Assembly: GCF_021654575.1 (NCBI RefSeq)
Contig: NZ_AP024488.1
Span: 2,813,501 to 2,877,500 of the forward strand
Source: Desulfoluna limicola
GTDB lineage: Bacteria > Desulfobacterota > Desulfobacteria > Desulfobacterales > Desulfolunaceae
Length of the DNA: 64,000 nucleotides
Direction: 5' to 3'
The translations under genes and the position numbers were made by a program. Within the stretch, counting starts at the first letter, position 1; each line of letters opens with the position of its first letter. The notes under the pieces were generated by a model. The model was not told where the DNA came from and made no database searches. It worked only from the letters and a program-made list of their open reading frames with translations. Below are positions 18,258-28,212 of this stretch, in pieces.

Positions 18258-19052
18258 TCAGAGCCAACGGACCTTCTCGCCCTCTCTTGCGGGAATGCGC
18301 TGGTAACTGAACTTCGGATACCCCAGCATCAAGGCCGCATACACATGATGGCCCTCCGGCAGATCAAGGTAGGCTTCAAGGGGACCGTACTGTTGGGCAG
18401 CCCCCATGAAAAAACCGGCCCAGCACCCGCCGATGCCCATGGCACTTGCGGCGAGTTCCAATGTCGTCATGGCAATGGTGCAGTCGGCCTGAGGGTTCAG
18501 GGCATCCTTATGCGCGTGCGCAATGGCCAGTAAGGGCGCCCCCCTCAGAACCATATCCTCTCCATCATTTTCCCAGGCGGAGACCATCTCAGGAAACATA
18601 TTGGAGTCACGAAGCCAGTCGATGGTCATGCCCGCCATCGTCCGAATCTTCGTTCGGTCATCCACGAGGGTCCAGTGAACCGGCTGAAGGTTCTTTGCCG
18701 TTGGAGCCCAACGCAGCATATCCATGAGTCGTCCAGCGATTTCGTGGGACACGGGTTTGTCTCTGTAGACCCGGACAGACCGCCTTGTTTTCAGCAGCTG
18801 CTCCATGGCTCCTGCGTCCATGGACCACTCCTTTTTCACCGGCTCGCACGCGGCGGGCGCAGCCCCCTCTAAGGTCAGGGCCCCCGAAGGGCAAACTGCC
18901 AGGCAGTGCCCGCATCTCATGCAGGTCGCATCTCCCCCCGGAATCATCTCGGGAACCCCGCCTGCGTTTTCCTTCAGGATGTTAAACGGGCATTCTGCGA
19001 TGCAGATACCGTCCTTCTTGCATTTGTCCTTGTCTATGGTGATCAGTTGCAT
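18258..19052 (-). CDS. Ferredoxin-nitroreductase fusion protein
   Basis: 264 residues. The N-terminal 60 residues form a two-cluster ferredoxin-like domain (Cys11, 17, 21 and Cys44, 47, 50, 54; the second set is CxxCxxCxxxCP). The first set has an unusual C-x5-C-x3-C spacing, so full occupancy of both clusters is not certain. Residues about 80-264 are an FMN-dependent nitroreductase fold (TRRSVRVYRDKPV, RWAPTAKNLQPVHW, GIGGCWAGFF). The fusion suggests internal electron delivery from reduced ferredoxin to FMN for reduction of a nitro, quinone or enoyl substrate. Common in anaerobes. Confidence 0.88.
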   Translation of the reverse strand: MQLITIDKDKCKKDGICIAECPFNILKENAGGVPEMIPGGDATCMRCGHCLAVCPSGALTLEGAAPAACEPVKKEWSMDAGAMEQLLKTRRSVRVYRDKPVSHEIAGRLMDMLRWAPTAKNLQPVHWTLVDDRTKIRTMAGMTIDWLRDSNMFPEMVSAWENDGEDMVLRGAPLLAIAHAHKDALNPQADCTIAMTTLELAASAMGIGGCWAGFFMGAAQQYGPLEAYLDLPEGHHVYAALMLGYPKFSYQRIPAREGEKVRWL

Positions 19053-19122
19053 CGGTTTCTTGTTTCCATTTCTCTGTAAAAAAATTTACGTCAGCCCAAC
19101 GGGAACGCTTCAGATCAAAAAT

Positions 19123-19299
19123 GCCTTCGGCGTCCCTGCCCGGAACCAGACGTTTGAAACGTTTGGCAAACAGGTCTTGAACGCCGTTTCGATTGTTTCG
19201 TCGATGTTGGCATGCCATGTAGTTTGGCCTTAACGAGTCGGCAGCTCCCTTTCCCCTCAGCCCCTGCGGGGTTGAGGGGATCATCCCCCGGCCGGCTCG
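19123..19299. repeat. Degenerate MITE-like element (copy 10)
   Basis: A weak Y tip (GCCTTCGGCGTCCCTGCCCGG followed by AACGTTTGGC) opens the block. A Z-like hairpin (GAGGGGATCATCCCCCGGCCGG) closes it. Lies in the 366-bp gap between the ABM-domain gene and the ferredoxin-nitroreductase gene; nothing else recognised there. Confidence 0.5.
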
Positions 19300-19418
19300 A
19301 TATGGATCGGAGTCCCTTTATTAACCCGGCGGTTAAATGCATAAATATCGAGGGGCAGTATCAGCCCGATAATTTATGACATCTCTTTCAGCTTTGGCTT
19401 GTATAGTTAGTTGCCGGG

Positions 19419-19715
19419 TTAATATGAGAGGATTTCGAGAATCTTTACATCGGCGGGGCCATCCAGGAGTTCCCCAGCCTTCTCGCCGAACGCTCTCAGG
19501 TGGGGTTGGGCAAGGTGCTCGTCCAGCAACTCCTTGCTCTCCCACTGCTCATAAAAAACAAAGACCGAACGATCATCGGTGCTCCGGTGCAGATCGTACG
19601 AGATACACCCCTCATCTTTCCGGCTCGGCGAGACGAGGCTTCCCAGCGCCTCCCCAAGGGCATCCTCTTGTCCTGCTTTTGCTTTAAACATGGCAACAAC
19701 TGCAATTTTGCTCAT
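19419..19715 (-). CDS. Antibiotic biosynthesis monooxygenase (ABM)/YgiN-like domain protein
   Basis: 98 residues from the ATG at 19715 (MSKIAVVAMFKAKAGQEDAL). This start has AAGGATGAAAAG just upstream; the longer frame has no good start. It is a dimeric ferredoxin-like fold of the ABM/QuMo type (VAMFKAKAGQ, GCISYDLHRSTDD, VFYEQWESKELLDEHL). Family members act as cofactor-free quinol monooxygenases or unknown small-molecule binders. Near OYE and nitroreductase genes, so a role in quinone/electrophile handling is plausible but inferred. Confidence 0.87.
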   Translation of the reverse strand: MSKIAVVAMFKAKAGQEDALGEALGSLVSPSRKDEGCISYDLHRSTDDRSVFVFYEQWESKELLDEHLAQPHLRAFGEKAGELLDGPADVKILEILSY

Positions 19716-19904
19716 CTTTTCATCCTTAATTTTTTTACATCTACCATTAAAAATCCATCTTAGAAGGCCCAAATCAACATATGGACTTCTGCCTCCGGAT
19801 TCATGCCTTCCATGATTGCATTCTCTGTTACTGCCAACCATTCACACCACGACGTGTTTAGCCCGAATCTTTCATGAGAAAACGGATGGAAAAAGAAACA
19901 GGGT

Positions 19905-20027
19905 TCTTCTCAAGAACGGTCGCAGCCTCTTGCACTCCTCGCGAATACCTCAAAGGTTTTCGCATCACGGCGACCTTCACGCATTCGCCATAGGGTTTCC
20001 AGGTGCCCCCACCTGGCCGCCGGAGGT
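19905..20027. repeat. Repeat end (copy 11)
   Basis: Shares the stretch CTTCTCAAGA(A/T)CGGTCGCA ... ACGCATTCGCCA(T/C)AGGG with copy 4 (about 9675-9790). It ends in a variant X tip (CCAGGTG-CCCC-CACCTGG then CCGCCGGAGG). Confidence 0.6.
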
Positions 20028-20102
20028 ATTGCTTTTTGTATGTTTTATTTTGCCCCGGTCCTTGCTTAACCTATCATGATAAAACAGTCATATCGCTGGC
20101 GA

Positions 20103-21206
20103 TTATCGGGACGTGCGGTCCAGAATACAGATATTGCCGTCGTTGCCCCAACACTTGTTGCAGGCAATGCACCGTGGTCTTCCCTGGTCGCCCTGTCGCC
20201 ATCGGTTCACGAGGCCTGGCTCGGAAAGCAGGGTGCGTGACAGGGAGAAATAGCCGATGGCTGTCGTGTTTAAAATAGTCCCCAGTGTCTCAGGGGTTCG
20301 GTGCCCGCCAACGGATATCACCGGGATGTTCAGGTGCTTGGCTATCCTTGCTGTTTTTTCTGCAAAATAGGATTGATTGGACGTCTTTAACATCCCACCG
20401 CGAATGGGTGCGGCGTTGGGATAATTCTCGGCATCCAGGTTCCCGCCGGAGAATTCGATTCCGGAAATGCCTCTTTTTTCCAGTTCCTTTGCCACAAACA
20501 GGCTTTCTTCAACAGAGATGCCGTTTTCGTCCCAGTCATCGCTGCAGTGCATTTTGACAAACACCGGGTAGTCGGCCCCCACCGCTTTGCGAACAGCCTC
20601 AAGGGCTTCACACAGGATGCGGCTTCGGTTTTCTATGGAGCCCCCGTATTCATCCCCGCGCCGATTGTAGTAGGGGGACAGAAACTGACTGAACAGGTAC
20701 GTATGGGCGCTGTGAATCTGAACGCCGTCAAAACCGGCTGACTTGGCCCGTCTTGCCCCCTGGGCCAAGGCGTCAACCACAGTGGCGATATTCTCCTTTG
20801 TCATTTCGGTGGGCACAACCTTGTACGCAGGATGGGCAACGGCCGAAGGCCCCCAGATTTCACGGCCCTCGGGCCTGAATGATGTGGCGGACCCACCGTA
20901 CACGATCTGCATGATGATGTTGGCCCCTGCATCCTGAATTTTCTTTGTGAATGCCCGGTACTCCGGAATAAACGAGTCATCGTAGATTCCCAGCATGCCG
21001 GGGTTGGGCTGCTCCTCCTCCAGCACGAAGGCATAGCCGGTGATAATGGTTCCCACGCCGCCGTGGGCCAACTCGAGGTAAACCCGCTCCAAGCGGTCTG
21101 TTAAATGGCCTTTCTCGTCGGCCATATTCATCCAGGTGGCGGAGCGCCAGAGGCGGTTTGTAAGGGTCATGGATCCGATTTGTGTTGTGTCAAACAGTGA
21201 TTTCAT
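20103..21206 (-). CDS. NADH:flavin oxidoreductase, Old Yellow Enzyme family
   Basis: 367 residues, an FMN TIM-barrel. Hallmarks: KNRLWRSAT-like start (TNRLWRSATWMNMADEKG), HSAHTYLFSQFLSPYYNRRGDEYGGS, and PVISVGGHRTPETLGTIL for phosphate binding. A C-terminal CIACNKCW is left over from the Fe-S motif of 2,4-dienoyl-CoA-reductase-like relatives, but the FAD/NADH half is absent. It probably reduces activated C=C bonds. An ATATCG-N8-CGATAT palindrome 33-52 bases upstream also precedes the adjacent arsR gene, implying control by that regulator. Confidence 0.88.
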   Translation of the reverse strand: MKSLFDTTQIGSMTLTNRLWRSATWMNMADEKGHLTDRLERVYLELAHGGVGTIITGYAFVLEEEQPNPGMLGIYDDSFIPEYRAFTKKIQDAGANIIMQIVYGGSATSFRPEGREIWGPSAVAHPAYKVVPTEMTKENIATVVDALAQGARRAKSAGFDGVQIHSAHTYLFSQFLSPYYNRRGDEYGGSIENRSRILCEALEAVRKAVGADYPVFVKMHCSDDWDENGISVEESLFVAKELEKRGISGIEFSGGNLDAENYPNAAPIRGGMLKTSNQSYFAEKTARIAKHLNIPVISVGGHRTPETLGTILNTTAIGYFSLSRTLLSEPGLVNRWRQGDQGRPRCIACNKCWGNDGNICILDRTSR

Positions 21207-21238
21207 ATGTGTCCTTTAAGGCATATCTATTGATTGAG

Positions 21239-21258
21239 ATATCGCAAATTCTCGATAT
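21239..21258. promoter_or_regulatory. Palindrome upstream of the OYE gene (probable ArsR operator)
   Basis: ATATCG-N8-CGATAT, identical in both arms and spacer length to the site at 21628-21647 in front of the ArsR gene. Confidence 0.7.
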
Positions 21259-21308
21259 GTGTGGGGCTAAAAATAAGGGGCAACGCCCAACCTGGAACCA
21301 ACCGCTCA

Positions 21309-21617
21309 CTAAAGATTGGCGATGTAATCGGCCGTTTTTCTCAAGACCTCTTCGTTCCGGCGGTAATAGGTCCATTGCCCGATCCGCTGACAGGAAAGCA
21401 GCTCTGCCTGCTTCATCAGATTCAGGTAGTGAGACACCGTGGACTGGGTCACCCCGGCCTTTTCCTGGATCACCCCGACGCACACATATCCCTTGCCCTG
21501 TTCTTCGTCCGGGAGATGAATCATGGGAGGGAAATGGGCATCCGGATCTTTCAGCCAGGAGAGAATCCGAACCCTCACAGGATTTGCGAGTACTTTGAAA
21601 ATTGCATCCATATTCAT
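21309..21617 (-). CDS. ArsR/SmtB-type winged-helix regulator
   Basis: 102 residues. ANPVRVRILSWL opening, winged-helix core GVIQEKAGVTQSTVSHYLNLMKQAELLSCQRIGQWTYY (positions about 48-85). This is the ArsR fold without the metal-binding CVC of classical sensors; Cys46 and Cys76 remain as possible redox or electrophile sensors. It lies just upstream of the OYE gene on the same strand. The same 20-bp palindrome precedes both genes, so it likely represses itself and the OYE gene. Confidence 0.88.
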   Translation of the reverse strand: MNMDAIFKVLANPVRVRILSWLKDPDAHFPPMIHLPDEEQGKGYVCVGVIQEKAGVTQSTVSHYLNLMKQAELLSCQRIGQWTYYRRNEEVLRKTADYIANL

Positions 21618-21627
21618 GCAGATCTAA

Positions 21628-21647
21628 ATATCGCATTATTTCGATAT
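21628..21647. promoter_or_regulatory. Palindrome upstream of arsR-type gene (probable autoregulatory operator)
   Basis: ATATCG-N8-CGATAT placed 11-30 bases before the arsR-type ATG, matching the site before the OYE gene. Confidence 0.7.
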
Positions 21648-21669
21648 GGTCAAGACCAATAAAAAATGC

Positions 21670-21850
21670 ACCCATTCAGCGTGTGCCTCCGGGGCCCTGC
21701 CGGGGGCCAAACCTTTGAAACATCTGACAAACAAATCCTGACACCAATTTTGATGGATCTAACGATGTTGATTTTGCAAATGCCGCCACCCTGCCAATTC
21801 TGCAACCGGAATGTTTTTGGGGCTCATGTCAAAAGCGACCCGCCGGAGGC
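21670..21850. repeat. MITE-like element (copy 12)
   Basis: Starts CCCATTCAGCGTGTGCCTCCGG (terminal repeat plus Y tip with CCCTGCCGGGGGCCAAAC) and ends GACCCGCCGGAGGC at 21850, as in copy 2. The following 300 bp up to the terminator at 22168 contain no recognisable gene. Confidence 0.65.
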
Positions 21851-22167
21851 CGCTTTTGGGGAACTGAAGAATGACCAAAAAACCTAATCACCCCTTATCC
21901 ACAGCCATGTTTCGAACATACGCGAGAGTCGCAACAAACAGAAGTAGCGAGATTCCAGACCCACTTCGGCCATCAGGACCTTGGAACTCTTCAACGACGA
22001 TACCTCAACAACCATCCCAAATTTTTTATTCCTAACGGAGGAAGTGCAACGACTCCTCGGGCCAAAAACGATGACCCAAGCTCGAAGACCTTCTTTTCCG
22101 CAAACACCCATGCTGGGGGCACCTATACCCTGGGTGGTACCCAGGAAAGGTGGTGATCAAAACAAAA

Positions 22168-22197
22168 AAGCCGCCCGGCAATGTTACCGGGCGGCTT
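22168..22197 (-). terminator. Intrinsic terminator of the YqeY operon
   Basis: AAGCCGCCCGG and its exact inverse CCGGGCGGCTT enclose an 8-base loop. On the minus strand the stem is followed by a T-rich run (TTTTTTGTTTTG), 46 bases after the downstream gene's stop. Confidence 0.85.
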
Positions 22198-22242
22198 CTT
22201 TAACATCCTGAAATGTGCATGGCGGGATCCTTTATTCTTCAG

Positions 22243-22671
22243 CTACCCCACCACCTGATCCGGTTCAAACGTCATCACATCACCGTCCACGGTCATGATC
22301 AGCCACTCTCCCTGAGTGTCCTGAGCCTTGACGAGGCAATCGATGGACTTGCCATCCGTGGTTTCGATGCGGCAATCAACATGGGTGTTGAGATCGATGA
22401 CAGTGACGAACTCCCGATCTTTGGCGCACTCTTTAAATGCGGCCGCAGCCTCCTCAAAGCGAATCATCCGGTTGTACTCTTCCGGGTCCAGGGCTTTGAT
22501 TTCCTGGCGGCAGGCTTCAAGTTTTTCTTTGATGTCGGCAATGGTCGTCAGGACATCTCGGTTCTGTTCCTCTTCACCGGTGGGTGTTGCACGCAGAATA
22601 TGCTTCTGGAGTTCCAGATCCTTCTCCAGGAACGTAATCCGCTGCATGATCTCTGTGAGCTTTTCTATCAT
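22243..22671 (-). CDS. Unrecognised protein with N-terminal coiled coil
   Basis: 142 residues. The first 70 form a heptad-type helix pair (LTEIMQRITFLEKDLELQKH, ADIKEKLEACRQEIKAL). The C-terminal half is beta-rich (FVTVIDLNTHVDCRIE, EWLIMTVDGDVMTF), resembling a small beta-barrel. It starts directly after the YqeY stop (TAGATG junction), so the two are translationally linked. Function unknown. Confidence 0.75.
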   Translation of the reverse strand: MIEKLTEIMQRITFLEKDLELQKHILRATPTGEEEQNRDVLTTIADIKEKLEACRQEIKALDPEEYNRMIRFEEAAAAFKECAKDREFVTVIDLNTHVDCRIETTDGKSIDCLVKAQDTQGEWLIMTVDGDVMTFEPDQVVG

Positions 22672-23166
22672 CTACCCCATCTCCTTCAAAATCTCCTTGA
22701 CCATATTTCCGTCAGCCAGTTTGCCGAAATGCTTCATCACCTGTCCCATGGCCTGCATGGGGCTCTTTACGGATGAAAAATCCACGTTGGCCTCGATCCA
22801 GGATTTAATATCTGCGGCATCTGCCATTTTAGGCAGGTAACTCTCAAGCAGTTCAATGTAAGCCGAAGTCGACTCACCCTTGAGGTCCAGCACCACTTTT
22901 TCCGACTTGGCAAGGCCGCGGATTATATTTTGAAGGTCTTCATCGGTGATCTCGTCGGGGTTCTTCACCCGAGTGGTCTTCTTGCCACTTTCAAGGGTGA
23001 GGGCTACCGTCAACTTGGGATACTCTCCCATGATCAGCCGAAACGTGTCCCGGGCATCATTGTCCTTTGTTTTCATAGCTGTTTTGAGATCTTCTTTGAT
23101 CTTGTTGTAGAGGGTGATGTCCGAGCCCTCATTCCAGCCATACGGAGACTTGTCGTTTTCAGCCAT
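22672..23166 (-). CDS. GatB/YqeY domain-containing protein
   Basis: 164 residues from the ATG at 23166, chosen because AGGTG is 7 bases upstream and the YqeY fold begins right after. YqeY features: LYNKIKEDLKTAMKTKDNDARDTFRLIMGE, then AYIELLESYLPKM and GQVMKHFGKLADGNMVKEIL. YqeY resembles the tRNA-binding tail domain of GatB and may aid tRNA-linked amidotransfer; the exact role is unknown. First gene of a two-gene operon ended by the terminator at 22168. Confidence 0.87.
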   Translation of the reverse strand: MAENDKSPYGWNEGSDITLYNKIKEDLKTAMKTKDNDARDTFRLIMGEYPKLTVALTLESGKKTTRVKNPDEITDEDLQNIIRGLAKSEKVVLDLKGESTSAYIELLESYLPKMADAADIKSWIEANVDFSSVKSPMQAMGQVMKHFGKLADGNMVKEILKEMG

Positions 23167-23661
23167 TACGCACCTGATTCTTCTCTTCCCCACGTAAAGC
23201 GAGGCAAGATTTTTTTGGATTGGATTCATGACCCCGGCAAAAACACACCCAGCTCTTTTCAATTGAGGTACGGCATCAGACGTCCCTGAGGCAGCACCTC
23301 AACCGAAAAAAGGTGATGACGGTGGCTTTTTACAATGGGTTTCGATGTTGTCTAAACTCTTTACCCTATTTTTAGCGTTTCGTGAACATGAAAGTGGTTT
23401 ACACTCCGTACAAAACGCCCGCCTGACCGTCGGAGGCCACCCTCTGCCCCCATTAACTGGTTGACCACATAGGTGGTATTTCCCCCTGCCCACCACACAC
23501 AGCCCCGCCCTGACCTCCCAAGGAACATTGCTGTTGTTATTCTGAACTTTTAGGCAACATAATAACTCAACCACTAATTTAAGATTGAATTTAAACCACC
23601 GTTCCCATATCTACTACCTGTGTCAGTTTAGATCTATTTATTCTACTATGGGGATGGTATT
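23167..23661. other. Divergent intergenic region
   Basis: 495 bases between the YqeY operon and aapJ. AT-rich towards aapJ, with TTGAATTTAAACCACCG and similar stretches. It should contain promoters both ways, but I cannot fix one with confidence. A TTGACC-like box is at about 23460. No dispersed repeat tip is present. Confidence 0.4.
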
Positions 23662-24681
23662 ATGAAAAAAACAGCAATACTCTTTTCGGTAATTTCACTT
23701 GTTTTGCTTGCTTCAGTGTCTTCTTTTGCAGGCACCCTTGAAGACGTAAAAACCAAGGACATTTTGACCTGCGGGATCAGCGAGGGGGTTCCCGGGTTCT
23801 CCATTCCGGACTCCACAGGCACCTGGGTCGGTTTTGACGTGGATATGGCCCGCGCCGTGGCCGCCGCCGTGCTGGGCGACAGCACAAAGGTCAAGTTCGT
23901 TCCCCTGGCGTCCAAACAGAAAATCGTTGCGGTCTCCTCCGGCCAGGTAGACCTCACCAGCCGCACCACCACCTGGACCCTGAAGCGCGACGGCAAGCAG
24001 GGCGTTGACTTCACCCACGTGGTCTTCTACGACGGCCAGGGCTTCCTGGTTCCCAACAAGCTCGGGGTCAAATCCGCCAGGGAGATTGATGGCGCCTCCG
24101 TCTGCGTCACCGCCGGCACCACCACCGAGCTCAACCTCGCTGACTTTGCCCGTGCCAACGGCATCAAAGTGGAAGCCGTGGTCTTCGACGGAAAAAAAGA
24201 GGCCCTGAACGCCTATGCATCCGGTCGATGTGACTGCTTCACCACCGACATCAGCCAGCTGGCCTCTCTGCGTTCTACCCTCAAGGATCCCAAGGCCCAC
24301 TCCATCCTTCCTGAAGTGATCTCCAAAGAGCCCCTGGCTCCCCTGGTCCGCCACGGCGACAACCAGTGGAAAGACATCGTGACCTGGGTCATCAACGGCC
24401 TCGTGGCTGCTGAAGAGTACGGCATCACCGCCGCCAACGTGGATCAGATGAAAGCCAAGTCCGAGAACCCCGTGATCCAGCGCATGCTGGGCACCTCCGG
24501 CGACACCGGCAGCTACCTCGGCCTCGACAAAGAGTGGCTGGTCCGCGCCGTCAAGGCCGTGGGCAACTACGGGGAGATCTACGACCGTCACTTCGGCCCC
24601 GAAACCGCGTTGAACATTCCCAGGGGCGTGAACAACCTCTGGATGAAGGGTGGGCTTCAGTACGCTCTCCCCATCCGTTAG
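23662..24681 (+). CDS. aapJ: General L-amino-acid ABC transporter substrate-binding protein
   Basis: 339 residues. Signal peptide MKKTAILFSVISLVLLASVSSFA, then an AapJ/BztA-type periplasmic binding domain: LTCGISEGVPGFS, GFDVDMARAVAAAVLGD, SRTTTWTLKRDGKQGVDF and GNYGEIYDRHFGP near the end. It captures L-amino acids of broad specificity in the periplasm and hands them to AapQM. First gene of aapJQMP; a terminator-like hairpin separates it from aapQ, which would allow higher binding-protein expression. Confidence 0.92.
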   Translation: MKKTAILFSVISLVLLASVSSFAGTLEDVKTKDILTCGISEGVPGFSIPDSTGTWVGFDVDMARAVAAAVLGDSTKVKFVPLASKQKIVAVSSGQVDLTSRTTTWTLKRDGKQGVDFTHVVFYDGQGFLVPNKLGVKSAREIDGASVCVTAGTTTELNLADFARANGIKVEAVVFDGKKEALNAYASGRCDCFTTDISQLASLRSTLKDPKAHSILPEVISKEPLAPLVRHGDNQWKDIVTWVINGLVAAEEYGITAANVDQMKAKSENPVIQRMLGTSGDTGSYLGLDKEWLVRAVKAVGNYGEIYDRHFGPETALNIPRGVNNLWMKGGLQYALPIR

Positions 24682-24844
24682 CGTCTCACCCTGCGGGCGA
24701 ATCAGACGCATCGGAACGCAGCGCCGTCAGGCCCACAGGCCTTGCTCCCGAAGCCGTCTGAACCGTGAATCAGGATCAGGCAGGGCCCGTTGGGGCCCTC
24801 ACGCTGCGCCATTCATGGAAGCCCTGGTTGGCAAACGGCCCGTT

Positions 24845-24875
24845 AAACCTCCGGTTTTCAATCCACCGGAGGTTT
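24845..24875 (+). terminator. Terminator-like hairpin between aapJ and aapQ
   Basis: AAACCTCCGGT and its exact inverse ACCGGAGGTTT enclose a 9-base loop, followed by TCTTCATATT. Likely a leaky terminator or mRNA-stabilising stem setting the ratio of binding protein to permease. Confidence 0.75.
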
Positions 24876-24948
24876 CTTCATATTGACAGGCGGATAAGTC
24901 GGCTTAACATCCGGCGCCTGCCGTCACCTTCATTAAAGTTGTCGTCCA

Positions 24949-26109
24949 ATGAAACACACGCTGCTCTCCTTTGCCAAAGAGCAGGGCCGGACCCTTTTCA
25001 TGCAGCTCCTTGTCATGGGAGGGATCCTCTGGTTCTGTCACCTACTTTTTGTAAACACCCAGGCCAACCTCGAGGCCCGGAACATCGCGTCCGGGTTCGG
25101 GTTTCTGGCCTATGAAGCGGGCATGCCCATCAGCGATGCCCTTTTGTCCTACACCCCTGCCGACTCATACGGATACGCCTTTTTTATCGGGGTGACGAAC
25201 ACCCTTTACGTCTCCATGATCAGCATCGTTCTGGCCACCCTCGTCGGTGTGATGGTGGGCATTGCCCGGGTCTCCAGCAACTGGCTGGTGGCACGCCTTG
25301 CAGAGATCTACGTGGAGGTGTTTCGCAACATTCCGCTTCTCCTGATCCTCTTTTTCACCTACGGGGTGGTCCTTGCGGCCCTGCCGTCGCCCAGGCAGAG
25401 TCTCCACTGGGGGGCCGGTTTTTTCCTCAACAACCGGGGAATCTACTTTCCCAAGCTGATGCCCGAAAACGGATTTCTGATGATCCCTGTGGCCTTGCTC
25501 GTCGGCATCATCGCCGCCGTGATCATCCACCGCAAGGCCACCAAACGACGAAAAGAGACCGGCCGAAGCCTGCCATCGGTGCGCATCGGGCTGGCCCTCA
25601 CCTTTGGCCTTCCCCTGCTCACCGCATTGCTCCTCGGCATGCCCATCGCCTGGGAGATACCGGTCCTCAAAGGGTTCAACTTTAAAGGCGGGGGCGTTAT
25701 TCGGCCCGAGTTCTGTGCCCTTTTGATCGGCCTGGTCCTCTACACCGCCGCCTTCATCGGGGAGAACGTCCGCAGCGGCATTCAGTCCGTGGCCAAAGGC
25801 CAGCTGGACGCAGCCCACGCCCTGGGCCTTCCCGGTGGCCTCATCATGCGACGCGTGGTCCTGCCCCAGGCCCTTCGGGTCACCATTCCGGCCACCACCA
25901 ACGACTACGCCAGCCTCGTGAAGAACAGCTCCCTGGCCGTGGCCATCGGCTACCCGGATATGGTCTCCGTGGGCGGAACCATCATCGGCCAGAATGACCA
26001 GGCCATTGAGATCATCGTCATGTGGATGGCCGTTTACCTCTTCATCAACCTCGTCATCTCTCTGGTAATGAACTGGCTCAACGCCAGGGTGCAGTTGATC
26101 GGAAGGTAG
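24949..26109 (+). CDS. aapQ: General L-amino-acid ABC transporter permease
   Basis: 386 residues. AapQ-type inner-membrane permease, longer than ordinary HisM/HisQ because of extra helices between the first segment (LVMGGILWFCHLLFV) and the transport core. Ala-Ala-rich EAA loop: SVAKGQLDAAHALGLPGGLI, then LPQALRVTIPATTNDYASLVKNSSLA. Pairs with AapM as a heterodimeric channel and contacts AapP. Its stop codon is the start of a tandem heptamer array. Confidence 0.92.
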   Translation: MKHTLLSFAKEQGRTLFMQLLVMGGILWFCHLLFVNTQANLEARNIASGFGFLAYEAGMPISDALLSYTPADSYGYAFFIGVTNTLYVSMISIVLATLVGVMVGIARVSSNWLVARLAEIYVEVFRNIPLLLILFFTYGVVLAALPSPRQSLHWGAGFFLNNRGIYFPKLMPENGFLMIPVALLVGIIAAVIIHRKATKRRKETGRSLPSVRIGLALTFGLPLLTALLLGMPIAWEIPVLKGFNFKGGGVIRPEFCALLIGLVLYTAAFIGENVRSGIQSVAKGQLDAAHALGLPGGLIMRRVVLPQALRVTIPATTNDYASLVKNSSLAVAIGYPDMVSVGGTIIGQNDQAIEIIVMWMAVYLFINLVISLVMNWLNARVQLIGR

Positions 26110-26158
26110 GCTAAAGGCTAAAGGCCAAAGGCCAAAGGCCAAAGGCCAAAGGCCAAAG
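26107..26158. repeat. Tandem heptanucleotide array (AAGGCCA)
   Basis: Seven consecutive 7-bp units, TAGGCTA, AAGGCTA, then five AAGGCCA, plus a partial unit. The first unit contains the aapQ stop codon. Located between aapQ and aapM. Confidence 0.95.
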
Positions 26159-26214
26159 CGACATGCCCGGAAGGGCCCCTTGATTCAAGTGATTTATATG
26201 CGAGTGGAAAAAAG

Positions 26215-27315
26215 ATGATACCAGCAGAAGCAGCAGACATAAAAGTATTCACCCCCCAGCCGGACGAAGCGCCCCCGTTGGACGCCTCCGGCCCCATCGG
26301 GTGGGTTCGGCAGAACCTCTTCAACGGCAGGCTCAACACCGTCCTTACCCTGGCGGCCCTTCTCCTTTTGGCCAAAACGGTCCCACCCCTTCTCTCCTGG
26401 GCCTTTTTCAAGGCGACCTGGGTTTCCAATGCGGCCTGCGATGCCGCCCGGGAAGGGGCGTGCTGGGGCTTTGTGGTGGAAAAGTTCCGGGTTCTCATGG
26501 TGGGCATCTACCCCGAGCAGTACCTCTGGCGGCCCGCGATATTCTTCGGGCTCCTTGCAATGGTGGTCATTGTCACCCTTTTCCGGCTGGTCAATGCCCG
26601 GACCCTTGCCATCCTCTGGTTTTCCCTGCCCCTGCCCGTGTTCTGGGTCCTTAACGGAGGCATGGGCCTCGCTTACGTGGACCAGTCCCTCTGGGGCGGC
26701 CTCATGCTCAGCTTATGCCTTGCGGTGGTGGGCATTCTCTTCTCCCTTCCCTTCGGCGTTCTCCTTGCCCTGGGGAGGCGGTCTGAGATGGCGACCGTCA
26801 AGGCCATCTGCGTCGGCATCATCGAGCTGATCAGGGGCGTCCCACTTATCACCATTCTCTTTATGGCCTCGGTGATGCTCCCCCTCTTCCTGCCCGAAGG
26901 GATGACCATCAACAACCTCCTGAGGGTTCAGATCGGCGTGATTCTCTTCTCCTCTGCCTACATCGCCGAAGTGGTACGTGGGGGGCTCCAGGCAATCCCG
27001 CCGGGCCAGATGGAGGCGGCGGTCTCCACGGGTCTCACCAAGTGGCAGGCCACCCGGCTTATTATCCTGCCCCAAGCCCTGAAACACGTCATTCCGTCCA
27101 TCATCGGCCGCTGCGTTGCCCTGTTCAAGGACACCTCCCTTGTCATCATCGTGGGCCTCCTCGACTTCCTCGGGATGATCAAAGCCTCCACCCAGGACCC
27201 CGAATGGCTGGGTCACGAAGCCGAGGCTTACGTCTTCTGTGCCCTGGTCTACTGGCTCATCTGCTTTTCCATCAGCCGGTACGGACGATCCATTGAAAAA
27301 AACAACGCCTGGTAA
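26215..27315 (+). CDS. aapM: General L-amino-acid ABC transporter permease
   Basis: 366 residues. AapM type: a long N-terminal extension with early helices ([35 protein letters not shown]), then the HisM-like core with [36 protein letters not shown] and EAA loop [19 protein letters not shown]. Partner of AapQ. Downstream aapP follows after 17 bases, with AAAGGGGCAG as its ribosome site. Confidence 0.92.
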   Translation: MIPAEAADIKVFTPQPDEAPPLDASGPIGWVRQNLFNGRLNTVLTLAALLLLAKTVPPLLSWAFFKATWVSNAACDAAREGACWGFVVEKFRVLMVGIYPEQYLWRPAIFFGLLAMVVIVTLFRLVNARTLAILWFSLPLPVFWVLNGGMGLAYVDQSLWGGLMLSLCLAVVGILFSLPFGVLLALGRRSEMATVKAICVGIIELIRGVPLITILFMASVMLPLFLPEGMTINNLLRVQIGVILFSSAYIAEVVRGGLQAIPPGQMEAAVSTGLTKWQATRLIILPQALKHVIPSIIGRCVALFKDTSLVIIVGLLDFLGMIKASTQDPEWLGHEAEAYVFCALVYWLICFSISRYGRSIEKNNAW

Positions 27316-27332
27316 CAAAGGGGCAGCCTTTT

Positions 27333-28073
<741 letters not shown>

Positions 28074-28097
28074 TGAGACAAAGGTGCAAAAAAAGCA

Positions 28098-28160
28098 GCC
28101 TCCGGCGGCGAGGTGAGCCACCTCGAAAGCGGGTTGCCGCCGCGCTTTGCCCCTCGTTCA
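28098..28160. repeat. MITE-like X tip (copy 13)
   Basis: GCCTCCGGCGGCGAGGTG-AGC-CACCTCGAAAGCGGG, then CGCTTTGCCCCTCG. Only one end is recognisable; it stands directly 3' of the aap operon. Confidence 0.7.
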
Positions 28161-28212
28161 TGGAAATCGCTTCGCTCATGCCCTTTTTAATAATAGATGG
28201 AATGTAGCGACG

